DNA of 64,000 bases from Nymphaea colorata (Eukaryota; Streptophyta; Magnoliopsida; Nymphaeales; Nymphaeaceae). Shown here in pieces: positions 35,629 through 47,900 of this stretch (position 1 is its first letter; each line of letters opens with the position of its first letter). The DNA is taken from NCBI RefSeq assembly GCF_008831285.2, contig NC_045149.1, positions 6,439,500 through 6,503,499 on the forward strand. Direction: 5' to 3'. The position numbers and the translations under genes were made by a program. The notes under the pieces are model-generated. The model was not told where the DNA came from and did not search any database. It saw only the letters and a list, made by a program, of their open reading frames with translations.

Positions 35629-35861
35629 AGTGTCGTGGTTCCATGGCTGAAGCCTCTCCTCCAGAAGAACTTCTTCACCAATTGCAACTTCCATGATCAG
35701 CCCAACAACATGTACTGCCTACAATGTACGAACAACTCTTTGTGCTCCATTCATGCAGTATAGATAGTGCATGTTGTTGGGCTCACCATCGAAATTGCAG
35801 TTGGTGAAGAAGGGCAACTGCAGGAGAGGCTTCAGCCTTGGAGGCAATGACCCTTCTTCTT
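35629..35861. repeat. PLATZ hairpin 3
   Basis: The left arm runs TTCCATGGCTGAAGCCTC ... ACATGTACTGCCTAC; the right arm begins GCAGTATAGATAGTGCATG and ends CTTGGAGGCAATGACCC. Arms are about 105 bp, loop about 25 bases. Confidence 0.7.
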
Positions 35862-36164
35862 CTTCTTCTCCTTATGTGCTTTGTTGTTTTCACTTTTCAT
35901 TACCATTCTCCATTCCGCTCATAAAAAATGATGTGTGCATTTGAAACAAAAATCACAATTAGAAGAATTAATTAGAAGCTAGAACTACAAACTTCAGGGC
36001 AAAGAATGTAGTAGGCTCAGGAAGAGGCCCGGGGCTCTCAGTTCTAATTGATTCTTTTCCTTATGATTTTTGTTTCGTATACAAACATCATTGTGGCTGA
36101 GCGGAATGAAGAATGAGAATAAAAACAATGGGGCAGAGAGAGAGAGTAGACAAAGAAAAAGAAG

Positions 36165-36397
36165 AAGTGTCAAGGCTCCATGGCTGAAGGCTTTCCTCCA
36201 AAAGATCTTCCTCACCAATTGCAACTTCCATGGTGAGCCCAATAACATGTACTGCCTAGAATGCACAAACGATTTTTGTGCTCCATTCATGCAGTATAGG
36301 CAGTACATGCTGTTGGGCTCACAATGGAAATTGCAGCTGGTAAAGGAAGGTTGTCGTAGGAGAGGCTTTGGGCAGGGAGGCCATGACACTTCTTCTT
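36165..36397. repeat. PLATZ hairpin 4
   Basis: The left arm runs GCTCCATGGCTGAAGGC ... ACATGTACTGCCTAGAATG; the right arm begins GCAGTATAGGCAGTACATG and ends AGGGAGGCCATGACAC. The plus-strand arm encodes APWLKAFLQKIFLTNCNFH, then MYCLEC; the minus-strand arm encodes SCNFHCEPNSMYCLYC. Confidence 0.7.
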
Positions 36398-36812
36398 CTT
36401 TTCTTTTGCTGCCTTGTTGTTTTCATTCCCATTCTCCATTCCTCTCATCTATAATGATGTTTGCATACAAAACAAAAATCACGATGAGAAGAATTAATTA
36501 GAATCTAGAACCGAGAGCCTTAAGATGAAGAATGTAGTTGGCTCGGGAAGTGCCTTGGGGTTCTCAGTTCTTGCTTCTAATTGATTCTTCTGATTGTGAT
36601 TTTTGTTTGTATGCAAACATAGTTACGGATGAGCGGAATGAAGAATGAGAATAAAAACATTGGGGCAGAGGGAGAGAAGGCAAAAGAAGAAGAAGAAGAA
36701 GAAGAAGCATCATTGCTCCATGGCTAAAGCTTTTCCTCCAGCATGACCTCCACCACCAACAACTTGAACTTCCACGGTGAGTACAACAATGTGTACTGCC
36801 TAGACTGCACTA

Positions 36813-37296
36813 ATGTTTCTTTGCTTCTTTCCCTCCGTCCTCTCTCTCTCTATCTCTCATATATATATGAAAATTAAATGGTGATTCTAACATTTTAGAG
36901 TCACCCAACCATCTAATCTGCATCGTTCGAACCAAGTGTTAAAAAAAAGGGAGAAAAATATAACATGCATTTCATCATCTATATTAGTTTACATCTTTTT
37001 CTCCTTGTTTTTTCTCTCTCAATTATCTATATGCTTTGGATGGATACCCTTGGTTAAATGACTGTTAGATTACCAAAGCCATCTTTCAATCACTCTTAAA
37101 ATACATATGAATGTTCTAATTGTCCTTTCTTAGCAAGTGAAAAAAATTGAAAAAAAAGTGGGAGAAAGAAATTGGAGATGAGAACGAAAAATACAAAGGC
37201 AAAAAAAAAAAGATATTAAGGATTTTAAATATTGAAACAACTTTCAAAATATCAGATTTTCTCTAATTGTAATTGACTGCAACACTGCATGAATAT
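36813..37296. other. AT-rich intergenic stretch
   Basis: A CT/TA microsatellite lies at 36838-36868 and poly-A runs near 36945, 37150 and 37202. It ends with the AATAT target site of the copia element (37292-37296). No gene seen. Confidence 0.6.
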
Positions 37297-37489
37297 TGTT
37301 ACAGCCGACAGTCTTTGAGAGAGAAAACTCACTTCATTCACTAACCCTAATCTCCATAATAAAGAGGTTACGGTAGAAAAGGGATTTACAAATTACATCA
37401 ACCAAAAATAGAAAAATGTTTAAAGAGACCTCATAACTATTAAATATTATAAAGAACCAGATAAAAACATAAACTCTTCTAATTCAGCA
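37297..37489 (-). repeat. 3' LTR of the degenerate copia element
   Basis: On the plus strand it starts TGTTACAGCCGACAGTC and ends CTTCTAATTCAGCA. Partner of 42047-42240. Confidence 0.9.
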
Positions 37490-37500
37490 CTCCCCCTCAA
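37490..37500 (-). other. Polypurine tract of the degenerate copia element
   Basis: The minus strand reads TTGAGGGGGAG directly before the 3' LTR. Confidence 0.8.
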
Positions 37501-37589
37501 GCTAGAGCAAACATATTAAACATGCTCAGTTTGTGACAACATCTAGATAAATCACCAATAGGAAGAGCTTTGGTGAAGACAGCTGCAAC

Positions 37590-40500
37590 TTAATCTTCTG
37601 ATGGTACATGAATCGTGACAATGGTTCCTCCTTGAACGAGATCTCGAATGTAATGGTAGTCTACTTCAATGTGTTTAATTCTCTCATGAAAAACTGGATT
37701 GTTTGCAATGTACGTGGCTGCTCGATTGTCATAATACATCTTCATCGCAACCGAAATCGACACACTTAGGCTAGATAGCATGGATTTAACCCAAGTCATT
37801 TCAGCGGCAGTTTGAGCCATAGCTCTGTACTCGGATTCTGCACTAGATCTTGATACCACACCTTGCTTTTTGCTTCTCCAAGATATAAGGTTGCCTCCCA
37901 CAAATACACAAAATCCTGTGGTAGATCTCTTGTCTTTGACTGAGCCAGCATAGTCAGCATCACTATATGCTTTCACTTCTAGGGTCTTGCATTTCCTGAA
38001 CAAAAGCCCTTTGCCAGAGGACGATTTCAGACATTTGACAACTATTAAAGCCGCATCTCAATGAACTTTCCTGGATTTTTTCATAAATTGACTTAACTTC
38101 CCCACTGCAAAGCTAATGTTTGGTCTTGTCACAATAACATAGAGAAGCTTTCCAATAAGGGATCTATATGATCGAGAATCTACTAATTATGATTGGTTAT
38201 TAGGAAGATGTATGCATGGATTCATAGGTAGACTGGCCGGTTTAGCTCATAGCATTCCGATGTCCTGTAATAAATCAAGAACATACTTTCGTTGAAAGAG
38301 AACTACACCTTCCCTGTTGCGAACAACCTCTATTCCCAGGAAATATCATAGTGGACAAAAATCTTTCGTCACAAAGTGTTTTTGAAGAAACAACTTTGTA
38401 TCAGAAATTTCTTGATCGGAGTCACCTGTCAGGATAATATCATCAACATAATCCACTAGAACTGTCATATCTCTGAAAGTTTTCTTGATAAACAAAGAAT
38501 GATCAAGAGGGGATCTGGCAAAGCCACACTTTGGGACTACTTCAGAGAACTTGTAAAACCACGCATGAGGACTCTGCTTGAGTCAATAAATAGTTTTTTT
38601 CAGTTTGCACACTTTTCCACACTGTCCTTGTCGTTCAAACCCTGATGGTTGTTGCATATAGACAGTCTCATCAAGATCACCGTACAAAAAGACATTTTTG
38701 ACATCAAGCTGATACATGTGCCAGTCATGGTGTACATCCACAGAGATGATAAGCCGAATGGTTCCCAACCGAGCAACAAGAGAGAAAGTCTCAAAGAAAT
38801 CAACTCTGTAAGTCTGCGTGTAGCCCTTAGCAACCAACCGAGCTTTGTATCTTTCCATAGAACCATGAAAATTATATTTCACTATAAATACCCACTTGGA
38901 GCCAACAATGTCACAATCAAGAGGAGGATCAACAAGTTGCCAGGTGCCTCGCTGAACTAATGCATCCATCTCATCTTACATAGCCAGCCCCCACTAAGTA
39001 TTTAATAAAGCCTGTTGGTGACAAGTAGGAACTGTATGGGTGGTTAGAGTTTGAATAAACTATTACATACTTTTACCAACACCGTCAGTAGAAACAAAAT
39101 GAGATATATGATGCATAGTACATTGTTGCTTGCCTTTGCGAAGAGCAATAGGTAAGTTATGACAGGAATCAGATGGATTAGGTATACTCACTTCAGATAT
39201 ACTTACTTCCTGAGAAGCGGTTAGAGAAGGAACATGAGAAGGGTCATGTCAACATGTGTAGACCAGCGGATAATCACAAAACTTGGACACTACAACAGGA
39301 AAATCTCTAGAAGGAGACTCAAATGGGAATGACTCCAAAGGAATAGGAGGAATATGTAGTGGGTTAGGTGACAGTGGCATCTCAGTAGAGGTTGGAAAGA
39401 GACTATAATAAGGCTAAAACTTAAAGAATGTGACATCCACACTGATATACACTTTTTGAGTCAAAGGATCAAAACATTTGTAGCCTTTATGGTGTCTGGA
39501 GTAGCCAATAAAGATACATTTAATGGCTTGGGCCCCTAATTTATCATGTGTGAGTCCAAGTATGTGAACAAAGCATGTGCAACCAAATACTTTGGGAGCT
39601 ACAGGAAACAAGGGTCTTTGTGGGTGCATGAATTTAACGGGAACATGGTTGTCAATGGATGATGAAGGTAAATGGTTGGTCAAGTAACAAGCAGTGAAAA
39701 TGGCATCTCCTAAAAAATATGCAGGTAGTATGAAGTATAAGGGAACGAACCACATTCAAAAGTTGGTGATGTTTTCGCTCTGCTACTCCATTTTGCTGGG
39801 AGGTGTGTGGACAAGTAAACTAAGGAGAAATACCATTATCAGAGTAAAACTTTATTAAGGTAGATGCCTTGAACTCAATAGTGTTATCAGTGTGAATGCT
39901 TTTAACAAGAATACCAAAATGAGTCTTTATTTCAATAATAAGGTTCTTGAGAGTACATATGACTTCAGACCTTTCTTTTAAAAGGAAAACCCAAGTGATT
40001 CAAGAATAACCATCAACTATGACAAGGAAATAATGAAATCTAGACCTACTAGCAACTCTGCTAGAACCCCACACATCAACATGAAGAAGATCAAATAGTC
40101 TACAACTGGACGGACTAAGACTCGATGGATAACTACTTCGGGTGTGCTTGCCAAGTTGACAGACTTCACACTGGAATGACTCTGGTACTGATAGATGAGG
40201 AAGCAAGTGATGGAGCTTGGAGATAGATGGATGACCAAGTCTGAGATGCCACTGGAAGGAGGAGGACAATGAAGAAGTCAAGAAAACTGTAATACATACA
40301 GAATCAGACAAGAAGTAGATGCCCCCTTTCTCATAGCCTCCACCAATCGTCTTCCCAGTTTGTAAGTCCTTAAATGAACATATACCAAAGTCAAATGTAA
40401 CACGACAATGTAAATAATTAATCAATTGTCCAACTGATAAAAGATTAGTGAGAAACCTAAGAGCATATAATACATTAGGAATTGTCATAGACTAAGAAAT

Positions 40501-41031
40501 CTTAATATCTCCATAACTTATGATAGAAGACCATCTACCATCTGCAAGTCTCACATGACGTGTTTGAGGTAATGAGTGTAGCATGGTAAACATAGAAGGT
40601 CTACTACGAAAGTGCATCGATGCTCCTGAATCAATAATACAAGTAGTACCTATATCATGTGGAGCAGTATCTACAAACATAGCATTGCCTATAATAACCG
40701 TAGAGGTCGACGGTTGAATAGATTTGTGTGCTAAGAACTGCTCATACTTTGACTTGTTCATATTCACAGTCACAGTCTTAGGATTGGAAGAAGATGAAGA
40801 TCCCTCTACTACTGATGAAGCTGCCTGGATAGATCCAATAGGAGATTGTAAAGAATCCTTGCCATGCTTAGGTGCAACACTTCTTTCTGCAGATGCAGCA
40901 GAAGGAGGACCATGTTTATCCCAACATCTGTCTTCCAAATGCCCTATTTTTCCACAATAGGTGCACTAAAATCTCTCCCGACCTCCAATTTTAAACTCAT
41001 GAGAGAAATAAGGTTTGAGATTTTCAGCCAT
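37590..41031 (-). pseudogene. Copia gag-pol remnants (knuckle, PR, IN, RT, RNase H)
   Basis: Read in element direction: a start-like MAENLKPYFSHEF at 41031, a stop, then the knuckle CTYCGKIGHLEDRC (about 40985-40940); protease CIIDSGASMHF (40640 region); the GAG-pre-integrase module W-H-L-R-LGHPS with CEVCQLGKHTRS (40000-40488); integrase DVWGSSRVASRSRFHYFLV and later NHLPSSSIDNHVPV (39414-39755); RT from WVFIVKYNFHGSMERYKARL (38583-38969) through YVDDIIL (about 38430-38450); and RNase H with YSDADYAGSVKDKRSTTGF and SSAESEYRAM (37590-38003). Each block is in its own frame because of stops and indels. Not functional. Confidence 0.9.
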
Positions 41032-41275
41032 TATAAATCTATCCACAAGAGTTCAGCCCAAAAATTGAGAAGAATATATAGAGTAAAATGAGACTGATAA
41101 GCAATAAACAGTTTTCCAACACCACAAAGCAAAAGTAAAAAATTAGATACACAACACTTCTTTGAAATAAGAGCAAATACTTCCACAACAGGTTGCTGTC
41201 CCCCCTGCTAACAGACTACTCAATACTTCTACAATGATAGAGAGACTACTCAACAATTCCACAATGATGCAGAAT

Positions 41276-41500
41276 TTGGTCGGTTTTATCATATCTGATA
41301 TGTTCCAGAAATCCATAGTTGTGCATATATATATTTCTGTTGATGTCGTATCAAAATCCAGACATTGGTTGGTTTTATCAAATCTGATATGTTCCAGAAG
41401 TTCATAGCTGCACACATATATATTTCTATTGATGTCATATCAAAATCCAGATATTGGTCGGTTTTATCATATTTGATATGTTCCAAAAATTCAAAACGGA
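41276..41500. repeat. 89-bp tandem repeat (about 2.5 copies) in the copia leader
   Basis: Units begin TTGGTCGGTTTTATCA-like at 41276, 41365 and 41454, each containing CTGATATGTTCCAGAA, CATATATATATTTCT and GATGTC(G/A)TATCAAAATCC. They lie between the primer site and the gag remnant. They are diverged by several substitutions, so the duplication is not recent. Confidence 0.8.
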
Positions 41501-42033
41501 TCTGGTCATCTCCCACACAACAACGACCTCATGTATGGAACATCAGTAACCAGCAAAAACAAATCCAGAGATTTGGTTCAAGGAGAACAATATCATTTAA
41601 AAGAAAGAGGAAACCTGTATCAGATCTGATACCAATGTGATCTGGCCTGAACTTCTTCTTCAACAGCAATAACCAAGAAACTTCTGATACAACCCCTTGC
41701 AGTCTTCCACGTGCCATATCTGGAAAAAATATAAAACCTTTGCAGCTACTCTTCCACGTGCCAGAAAAAAAATATTCCACAGCAACTCCCACGCAGAACT
41801 TCCGTGTAGTTACTTATGCTCCACTACATCCATGTTGGGGACCTAATCACACATACCTCTCACGTGTGATTAGGTTCCCCTTCCACCACGCTGCTCCACT
41901 ATTTTTCGATCAGCAGAGAGAAGAGAGAAAGGAAGGGTAGAGAAAAAAATAGGAAGAGATGGGAGAGAGAGAATAGGAGAAGAGGTCGCCGGAAAATCAC
42001 GTCAATGGTCGCCGGAGAAGGATGGAGATCGCC

Positions 42034-42046
42034 GGCTCTGATACCA
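42034..42046 (-). other. Primer binding site of the degenerate copia element
   Basis: The minus strand reads TGGTATCAGAGCC immediately after the 5' LTR end (CTAGAACA). Initiator tRNA-Met type. Confidence 0.9.
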
Positions 42047-42240
42047 TGTTCTAGCCGGCAGTCTTTGAGAGAGAAAACTCACTTCATTCAATAACCCTAA
42101 TCTCCATGATAAAAAGTTTAGGGTAGAAAAAGGGATTTACAAATTACATCAAGCAAAAATAGAAAAATATTTAAAGAGACCTCATAACTATTAAATATTA
42201 CAAAGAACCACCTAAAAACACGAACTCTTCTAATTCAACA
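42047..42240 (-). repeat. 5' LTR of the degenerate copia element
   Basis: On the plus strand it starts TGTTCTAGCCGGCAGTC and ends CTTCTAATTCAACA, followed by the AATAT duplication. Confidence 0.9.
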
Positions 42241-42245
42241 AATAT

Positions 42246-43344
42246 AATCAAATAAATTAAATGCAGTGAAATGTATACATACAAGAGCTTCGCACATAAA
42301 TATCTTTTTATATCTTAACTTTGCATCGATGACATTTTCTTTTCCATGTTCAATTACCACATCTGGTGATAGAATGTTCTCATTCTTAAACATATTTTTT
42401 AGTAAATTAAATATTAGTTATTTTTTATTTTAAACAAGAGTAAATTAAACACTTTTAATACCTCAAAAACTTGACATAGTTACTTTCGTTTATTATTAAA
42501 AAGACTTGCCATCAACCCATTAAACTTATTGAAGATCACTTTTTTTTATTGCTATGTTCAACAATCTAGTAAATGATGGACTCAGCTTGGCTGATGGGAA
42601 CAAGTAATTGATTGTTTCCCAATCCTGAATAAGTTCTAAGATTATATTTAAATTCCAGTTGTTAGTATCTTCTTGTGCAATAAAATAGGCAATTATGTGG
42701 GATGACGTGTGTATTTATGCTTGCTTGCAATGTGAACCTGCACATGTATAGATAATCATTTGTATAGTGCATTTTCCTTTTATAATTAGGCATTAGAAAG
42801 AAACCCCACACTACAAAAAAAAAAAAAGATGGTTTCACTAAAACACGTGGAAAATAAAATGTCGGTGAAAGTTGAGAGGTGGATGTCTGTTAAATGAATT
42901 ATTCCCCGAGATGTGGAGCTATTGTGTCATTAAAGTTTTACAATTATCGATGTGTTACGGGCACAAACCTAGTTTTGAAACTCTCGCTTCTTCAATTTTT
43001 GATTTCCCCAAAAGTGATCCACTAGATATCTCATTATCCAAAAGATAGATTGGTTATAACAAAAAAATGCTGAAAATATCTCAAAGGTTTGTAACGCACT
43101 GCCGATAAGGTGGTTCACCTTCTAAAGGGACTTGTATTTAAATCCTACAATAGTCACTGTTGCGTTCCAGTGCACTTTTCCTTTATTTTTTAATAGGTCC
43201 TGATGCATACTTGTGAACCTTGGTGGTAGAGAACACATGGAGGAGGTAGCGGCCTCTTTTAGAGGTAGTTGAATACACCATGAAAAAAAAATGCTAAAGA
43301 AAATCCACCTCGCTTCATCTTTCATGTTACAAAACAATGTAACG
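42246..43344. other. AT-rich intergenic stretch
   Basis: Between the copia element and unit U4. No gene, no clear repeat termini. Poly-T/poly-A runs near 42538 and 42816. Confidence 0.6.
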
Positions 43345-44271
43345 TGAATGCAGGAATAGTTGCATTTGTTGGTGTTAATTCTTTAAGTGTTCTCCTTATA
43401 TAATTATTCTGGATGCTACATAGAGAAGGTGAAACATTATCTCTTGGATATGAAGATGACACTCTGCAAATCCCAAAATTCGCTTTGCATATTTGCAAAC
43501 TACACATTTGTCTAAGAATGTAAAAATGGATTGTATTTAGAATTCAACTTCAAGTTTCAAGTGGTGAGCCTTAATTTCTCCAATCTTCTGTACCTTATCC
43601 ATAACTTTGTAAAGATAGAGTATTTGCATTTGTGTTTATATTCCTTCTTGAGAATAGACTTGAATTGTTGAGAAGTGTATGAATCTGTTATTTTGGGAAA
43701 CTTATTGTCCTGAGTAGTCGCTAGTGTCATTCAGTACGGCAAAGAGGTGGTGCTTTTATTTTCTGAATCAAAATGCCTAAGGTCACCTTTATTTATTTGC
43801 GTACGTTGATTTTGTACTAAAGTGAGGCCCATGAGGAGCACATTTGGCTGAGAGGACATTGTAGCAACACCTCTGTGTAAATGCTTCTATTGAAGGCATC
43901 AATCAGAACATGAAACTTGCGTCTCTTCGGCAAGAAAATTATCACCACTTTCGTCTTGCAGGGTGCACATGTGGAAGTGGCAGAGCTGTTCATGCATTTC
44001 TGCGGTAACCTTCATAAGCTATGTCACATGGGTGCTTCTAAACGGCTGCCACACCCTTGTGATGCTGGTGCTTCTTCGACACTGCACATCTGGTTTCAGT
44101 CTGCTGAACCAGGTCAAACTGAGCATTTTAAATATACAAGTAACTAAACTATCTCTAATACAAAAAGTTTATATATAAATATAGATAAATAAGACTACCA
44201 GACAGTTAAATGACTATGAAACAAAGGATTTATATACACACCAAATTTTTTCTTTGAAAAATAGTTGCACC
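43345..44271 (+). repeat. Diverged duplicate copy U4, left part
   Basis: It begins with the last codons and 3' flank of the kinase (compare 18478) and runs collinearly with U1 from about 205 to 1000. The block equal to 604-830 of U1 is present with a 2-bp insertion, which shifts the apparent frame. It is interrupted at the GCACC microsatellite by the copia element and resumes at 49609. Confidence 0.85.
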
Positions 44272-44899
44272 TGTTGGGTCAGGTCCAGCCTCAAGTGGAC
44301 CCGATCCAGCCCGTCACTTAAGTGACGGGCGGAGAAAACAAAAGGAGGGCACGCGATGGTGCCCCCTCCCTCATTCTCACTCACGTCTCTCTCTCTCTCT
44401 CTAGGGTTTTTCATTTGGGGAAAAAGGAGAGGAGAGATTTTTTTCTTGTGGCTGCACAGTAAGAGGAGAGAAGGAGAAGAAGAAAGGAGAGAAGGAGAAG
44501 AGGAATGCTAGGAAGAGAAGGTTGAGAGCTCTTGGCTTGAGCAAGATTCGATTCCAGCGAGGAGGCCTTCCAATCCACGTTTTGGGCATCTTCATCGGTG
44601 ATATTTTTCCTTGTTTTTCTCATATAGTTTTGATGAGATATTATTGTTCGAGGGTTGGCTTTGTGTAGTCCCTTGTGGGAAAACTTATATCATTGATTAT
44701 AGTGGATTGAGTTTTGGGGCGTAGTACCCCGCGGTTTTTACCCTCATTGTTTTTTAGGGGTTTTCCACGTAAAAATCTTCTCGTGCATTTGTGATTGTTT
44801 GGTCGTTGTTTTGTTGCTTCTTGCATGATCGGTTTGGGCTATACTTCGTTGTTGAATCATTTGTAGTAGATTTGTGCATATCCGCATTTTATCCCAACA
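44272..44899 (+). repeat. 5' LTR of the copia element
   Basis: 628 bp. Contains an inverted GTCACTTAAGTGAC palindrome near 44311, a CT microsatellite at 44385-44402 and GAAGGAGAAG-rich sequence at 44460-44510. Confidence 0.93.
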
Positions 44900-44902
44900 A
44901 AG

Positions 44903-44915
44903 TGGTATCAGAGCC
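44903..44915 (+). other. Primer binding site of the copia element
   Basis: TGGTATCAGAGCC, three bases after the 5' LTR end; initiator tRNA-Met type. Confidence 0.92.
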
Positions 44916-44918
44916 AAC

Positions 44919-47900
44919 ATGGTGGATAACAAAATTGATTTTGGTACTAACCGTATGATTAGTCTAAATGGGACTAATTATAGTCTATGGAAAAATATAA
45001 TGAAAGATCTCTTATATGTGAAGGGTATGCACCTCCCAGTTTTTGCCAAAGAAAAGCCCGATTCTAAATCTGATGAAGAATGAGAATTTGAACACGAACA
45101 AGTTTGTGGTTTCGTTCGACAATTTGTGGATGAAAATGTTTATAACCATATCCAAGATGAAAATCATGCATGTAGTTTGTGGGCAAAATTAGAAAATCTT
45201 TATGCCTCCAAGACAGGAAGTAATAAATTATTTCTTCTGAAAAGATTGATGAATTTAAGATTCAGGGAGGGCAGTTCAGTGTCATATTTTCTAAATGATT
45301 TTCAGGGAGTCATTAGTCAGTTATCCAGTATGGGCGTTAAATTTGAAGATGAGATTTTGGGATTATTATTGCTTGCTACTTTGCCTGATTCGTGGGAGAC
45401 ATTTAGAGTCTCGCTTACTAACTCTGCAGCTAATGGGGTTGTTTCTTTAGAGACTGTTAAGTCAGGTATTCTCAATGAGGAGATGAGAAGAAAATCCCAG
45501 GCTTGCTCTTCTCAGACGGAGGCTCTTTTCACGGAGAACAGGGGGATGAGTAAATTCAAGAGTGACAGGGGCAGAGATAAAAGCAGAAGCAAGTCCAAAT
45601 CGAGATATAAGAATTTAGAATGCCACCACTGCAGAAAGAAAATTCACATAAAGAAGTATTGCTTCCAGCTGAAGAAGGAAAATGAAATTGTGGAGAAACA
45701 GGAGAAGAAAAATGACCGAGATGATAATGTCGCAGCTGCTGCACAACATGAAATGTTCATTGTTTGTGATGCTGACATGGTTAATGTTGCCAGCGATGAT
45801 ACTTGTTGGCTTGTTGATAGTGGTTTAGCTCTTCATGTTACTTCCCATAAGGATTTTTTCTCTTCATATATTTCTGGTGATTTTGGCACTTTAAGAATGG
45901 GTAATGGTTCTTTGTCTCATGTTGTAGGCAAAGGCGACATCATTCTTAAGAATGTGAATGGAACTCTATTGAAACTGACAGATGTGAGACATGCACCTGA
46001 CATGCATCTGAACCTTATCTCTGCAGGAAGGCTCGATGAAGAAGGGTATCACAATACTTTTGGTGATGGCCAATGGAAGCTTACTAGAGGTTCCTTGATT
46101 ATTGCTCGAGGCAAGAGATGCAACAATAATCTTTATACTATGCAGTCATCGATTTCCAGAGACATGATACATGTGACACAGGATGAGAAATCTATAGAGT
46201 TGTGGCACAGGAGGCTGGGACATATGACTGACAAGGGACTGCAATTCTTGATCAAGAAGAATCTTCTACCAGATGTAAAGAAGGATAAACTTGATAAATG
46301 CAGTCATTGTTTTGCAGGGAAGCAGACACAGGTCTCTTTTAAGAGTCATCCACCTTCCAGAAAGTCAGAAGCACTTGAGTTGGTTCATACAGATGTATGT
46401 GGTCCAATGAAAGTAAGTTCACATGGTGGTGCACTTTATTTTGTCACGTTGATTGATGATTTTTTCAGGAAAGTTTGGGTCTATTCTTTGAAGAGGAAAG
46501 ACTAAGTCCTTGGTGTTTTCAAGGACTTTCATGCACTGGTTGAAAGGCAGTTTGAAAAGAAGCTGAAGTGTGTTCGCAGCGATAATGGGGGAGAGTATAT
46601 TGGTCAATTTGATGAGTATTGCAGATCTCATGGCATCAGGCACCAGAAGACTCTACCTAAGACTCCTCCATTGACTGGCGTGGCAGAAAGGATGAAAAGG
46701 ACACTCATGGAGAGAGTTAGATGTCTCCTATCTGAAGCTAAGTTATCTGATTCTTTTTGGTGTGAAGCTTTACATACTGCTGCTTATATAATTAACTTGT
46801 CTCCACATGTTTCTTTGGATGGTGATGTTCCTAACAGAGTTTGGTATGGGAAGGATGTATCCTATGAACACTTACGTGTATTTGGATGTAGAGCATTTGT
46901 GCATATACCAAAGGATGAGAGATCGAAGTTGGAATAAAAAAGTAGGTAGTGTGTGTTTTTGGGTTATGGCAATGATGAATTTGGTTATAGATTGTATGAT
47001 CCAGTTGAGAAGAAGCTTGTCAGAAGCAGGGATGTTGTATTTGCTGAAGATCAGAATATTGAGGATATTCAGAAAGCAGTAAATGATTCTTCTCATAGCA
47101 GCTATTTGCCAGTTGATGTGGACCCTATTCCCTTGCAAAATACTTCAAGAGCAGTGCCAGATGATGCTGTTGGGCAGATACATGATAGAGAAGGACAAGT
47201 AGACATGCCATATATTCCTAATTCAGATGACAAAGGTGACGATCATAATTTGGATGGTTCTTCCTCAGAAGTAGATCGACAACCAAGATCCATGAAGGAG
47301 CGGCATCCCTCAACTAGATATTCCGCACATTACTATATTTTGTTGACTGACAGTGGTGAGCCCGAATGCTATGAAGAAGCTATGCATGATGTGTATAAGG
47401 AAAAGTGGATGGAAGCCATGAAAGATGAGATGCAGTTACTTTATGACAACCACACCTTCGAGCTTGTGGAGTTGCCCCAAGGCAAGAGGGCATTGAGAAA
47501 TAAATGGGTTTTTAGAGTGAAGCATGATGAAAACTTTCTAAACCCAAGATACAAAGCTAGGTTGGTTGTGAAGGGGTTCAATCAGAGGAAAGGAGTTGAC
47601 TTCGACGAGATATTCTCACCGGTGGTCAAGATGTCATCTATCAGAGTTGTTCTTAGTTTGGCAGCCAGTCTTGATTTGGAGATCGAGCAGATGGATGTGA
47701 AGACAGCTTTTCTTCATGATGATCTTGATGAGAAAATTTACATGATGCAGCTAGAAGGTTTTCTTGTGAAAGGTAAAGAAAACCATGTTTGCAGATTAAA
47801 GAAAAGCTTGTATGGTCTGAAGCAGACACCTAGGCAGTGGTACAAGAACTTCGAGTCATTTATGGGGGAGTATGGCTACACCAAGACTACTTCAGATCAC

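Larger units (their letters stand above)
35443..36812. repeat. Alternating inverted array of PLATZ 5' fragments (distal end of U3)
   Basis: After the minus-strand fragment at 35057-35398 the pieces alternate plus (about 35500-35752), minus (35755-35980), plus (36050-36290), minus (36291-36500), plus (36570-36812). All carry the AAG/CTT run, CTCCATGGCT, CTTCACCAATTGCAACTTCC and TGTACTGCCTA motifs. Two tail-to-tail hairpins centre near 35753 and 36290 and head-to-head pairings centre near 35990 and 36530. The last piece is degraded (TTCCTCCAGCATGACCTCC). Confidence 0.8.
37297..42240 (-). mobile_element. Degenerate Ty1/copia LTR retrotransposon with short LTRs
   Basis: Bounded by 193/194-bp LTRs with TG...CA ends and by the 5-bp duplication AATAT (37292-37296 and 42241-42245). 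On the minus strand it has an initiator-Met primer site, a gag remnant, protease, integrase, reverse transcriptase and RNase H in copia order, and a purine tract. The LTRs differ at roughly one site in ten and the coding region is broken many times, so the insertion is old. Most of gag upstream of the zinc knuckle is missing. Confidence 0.92.

Noticed and set aside
41276-41500. CRISPR-like repeat array
   Set aside because: Contiguous 89-bp tandem units without spacers, in a plant retrotransposon leader.
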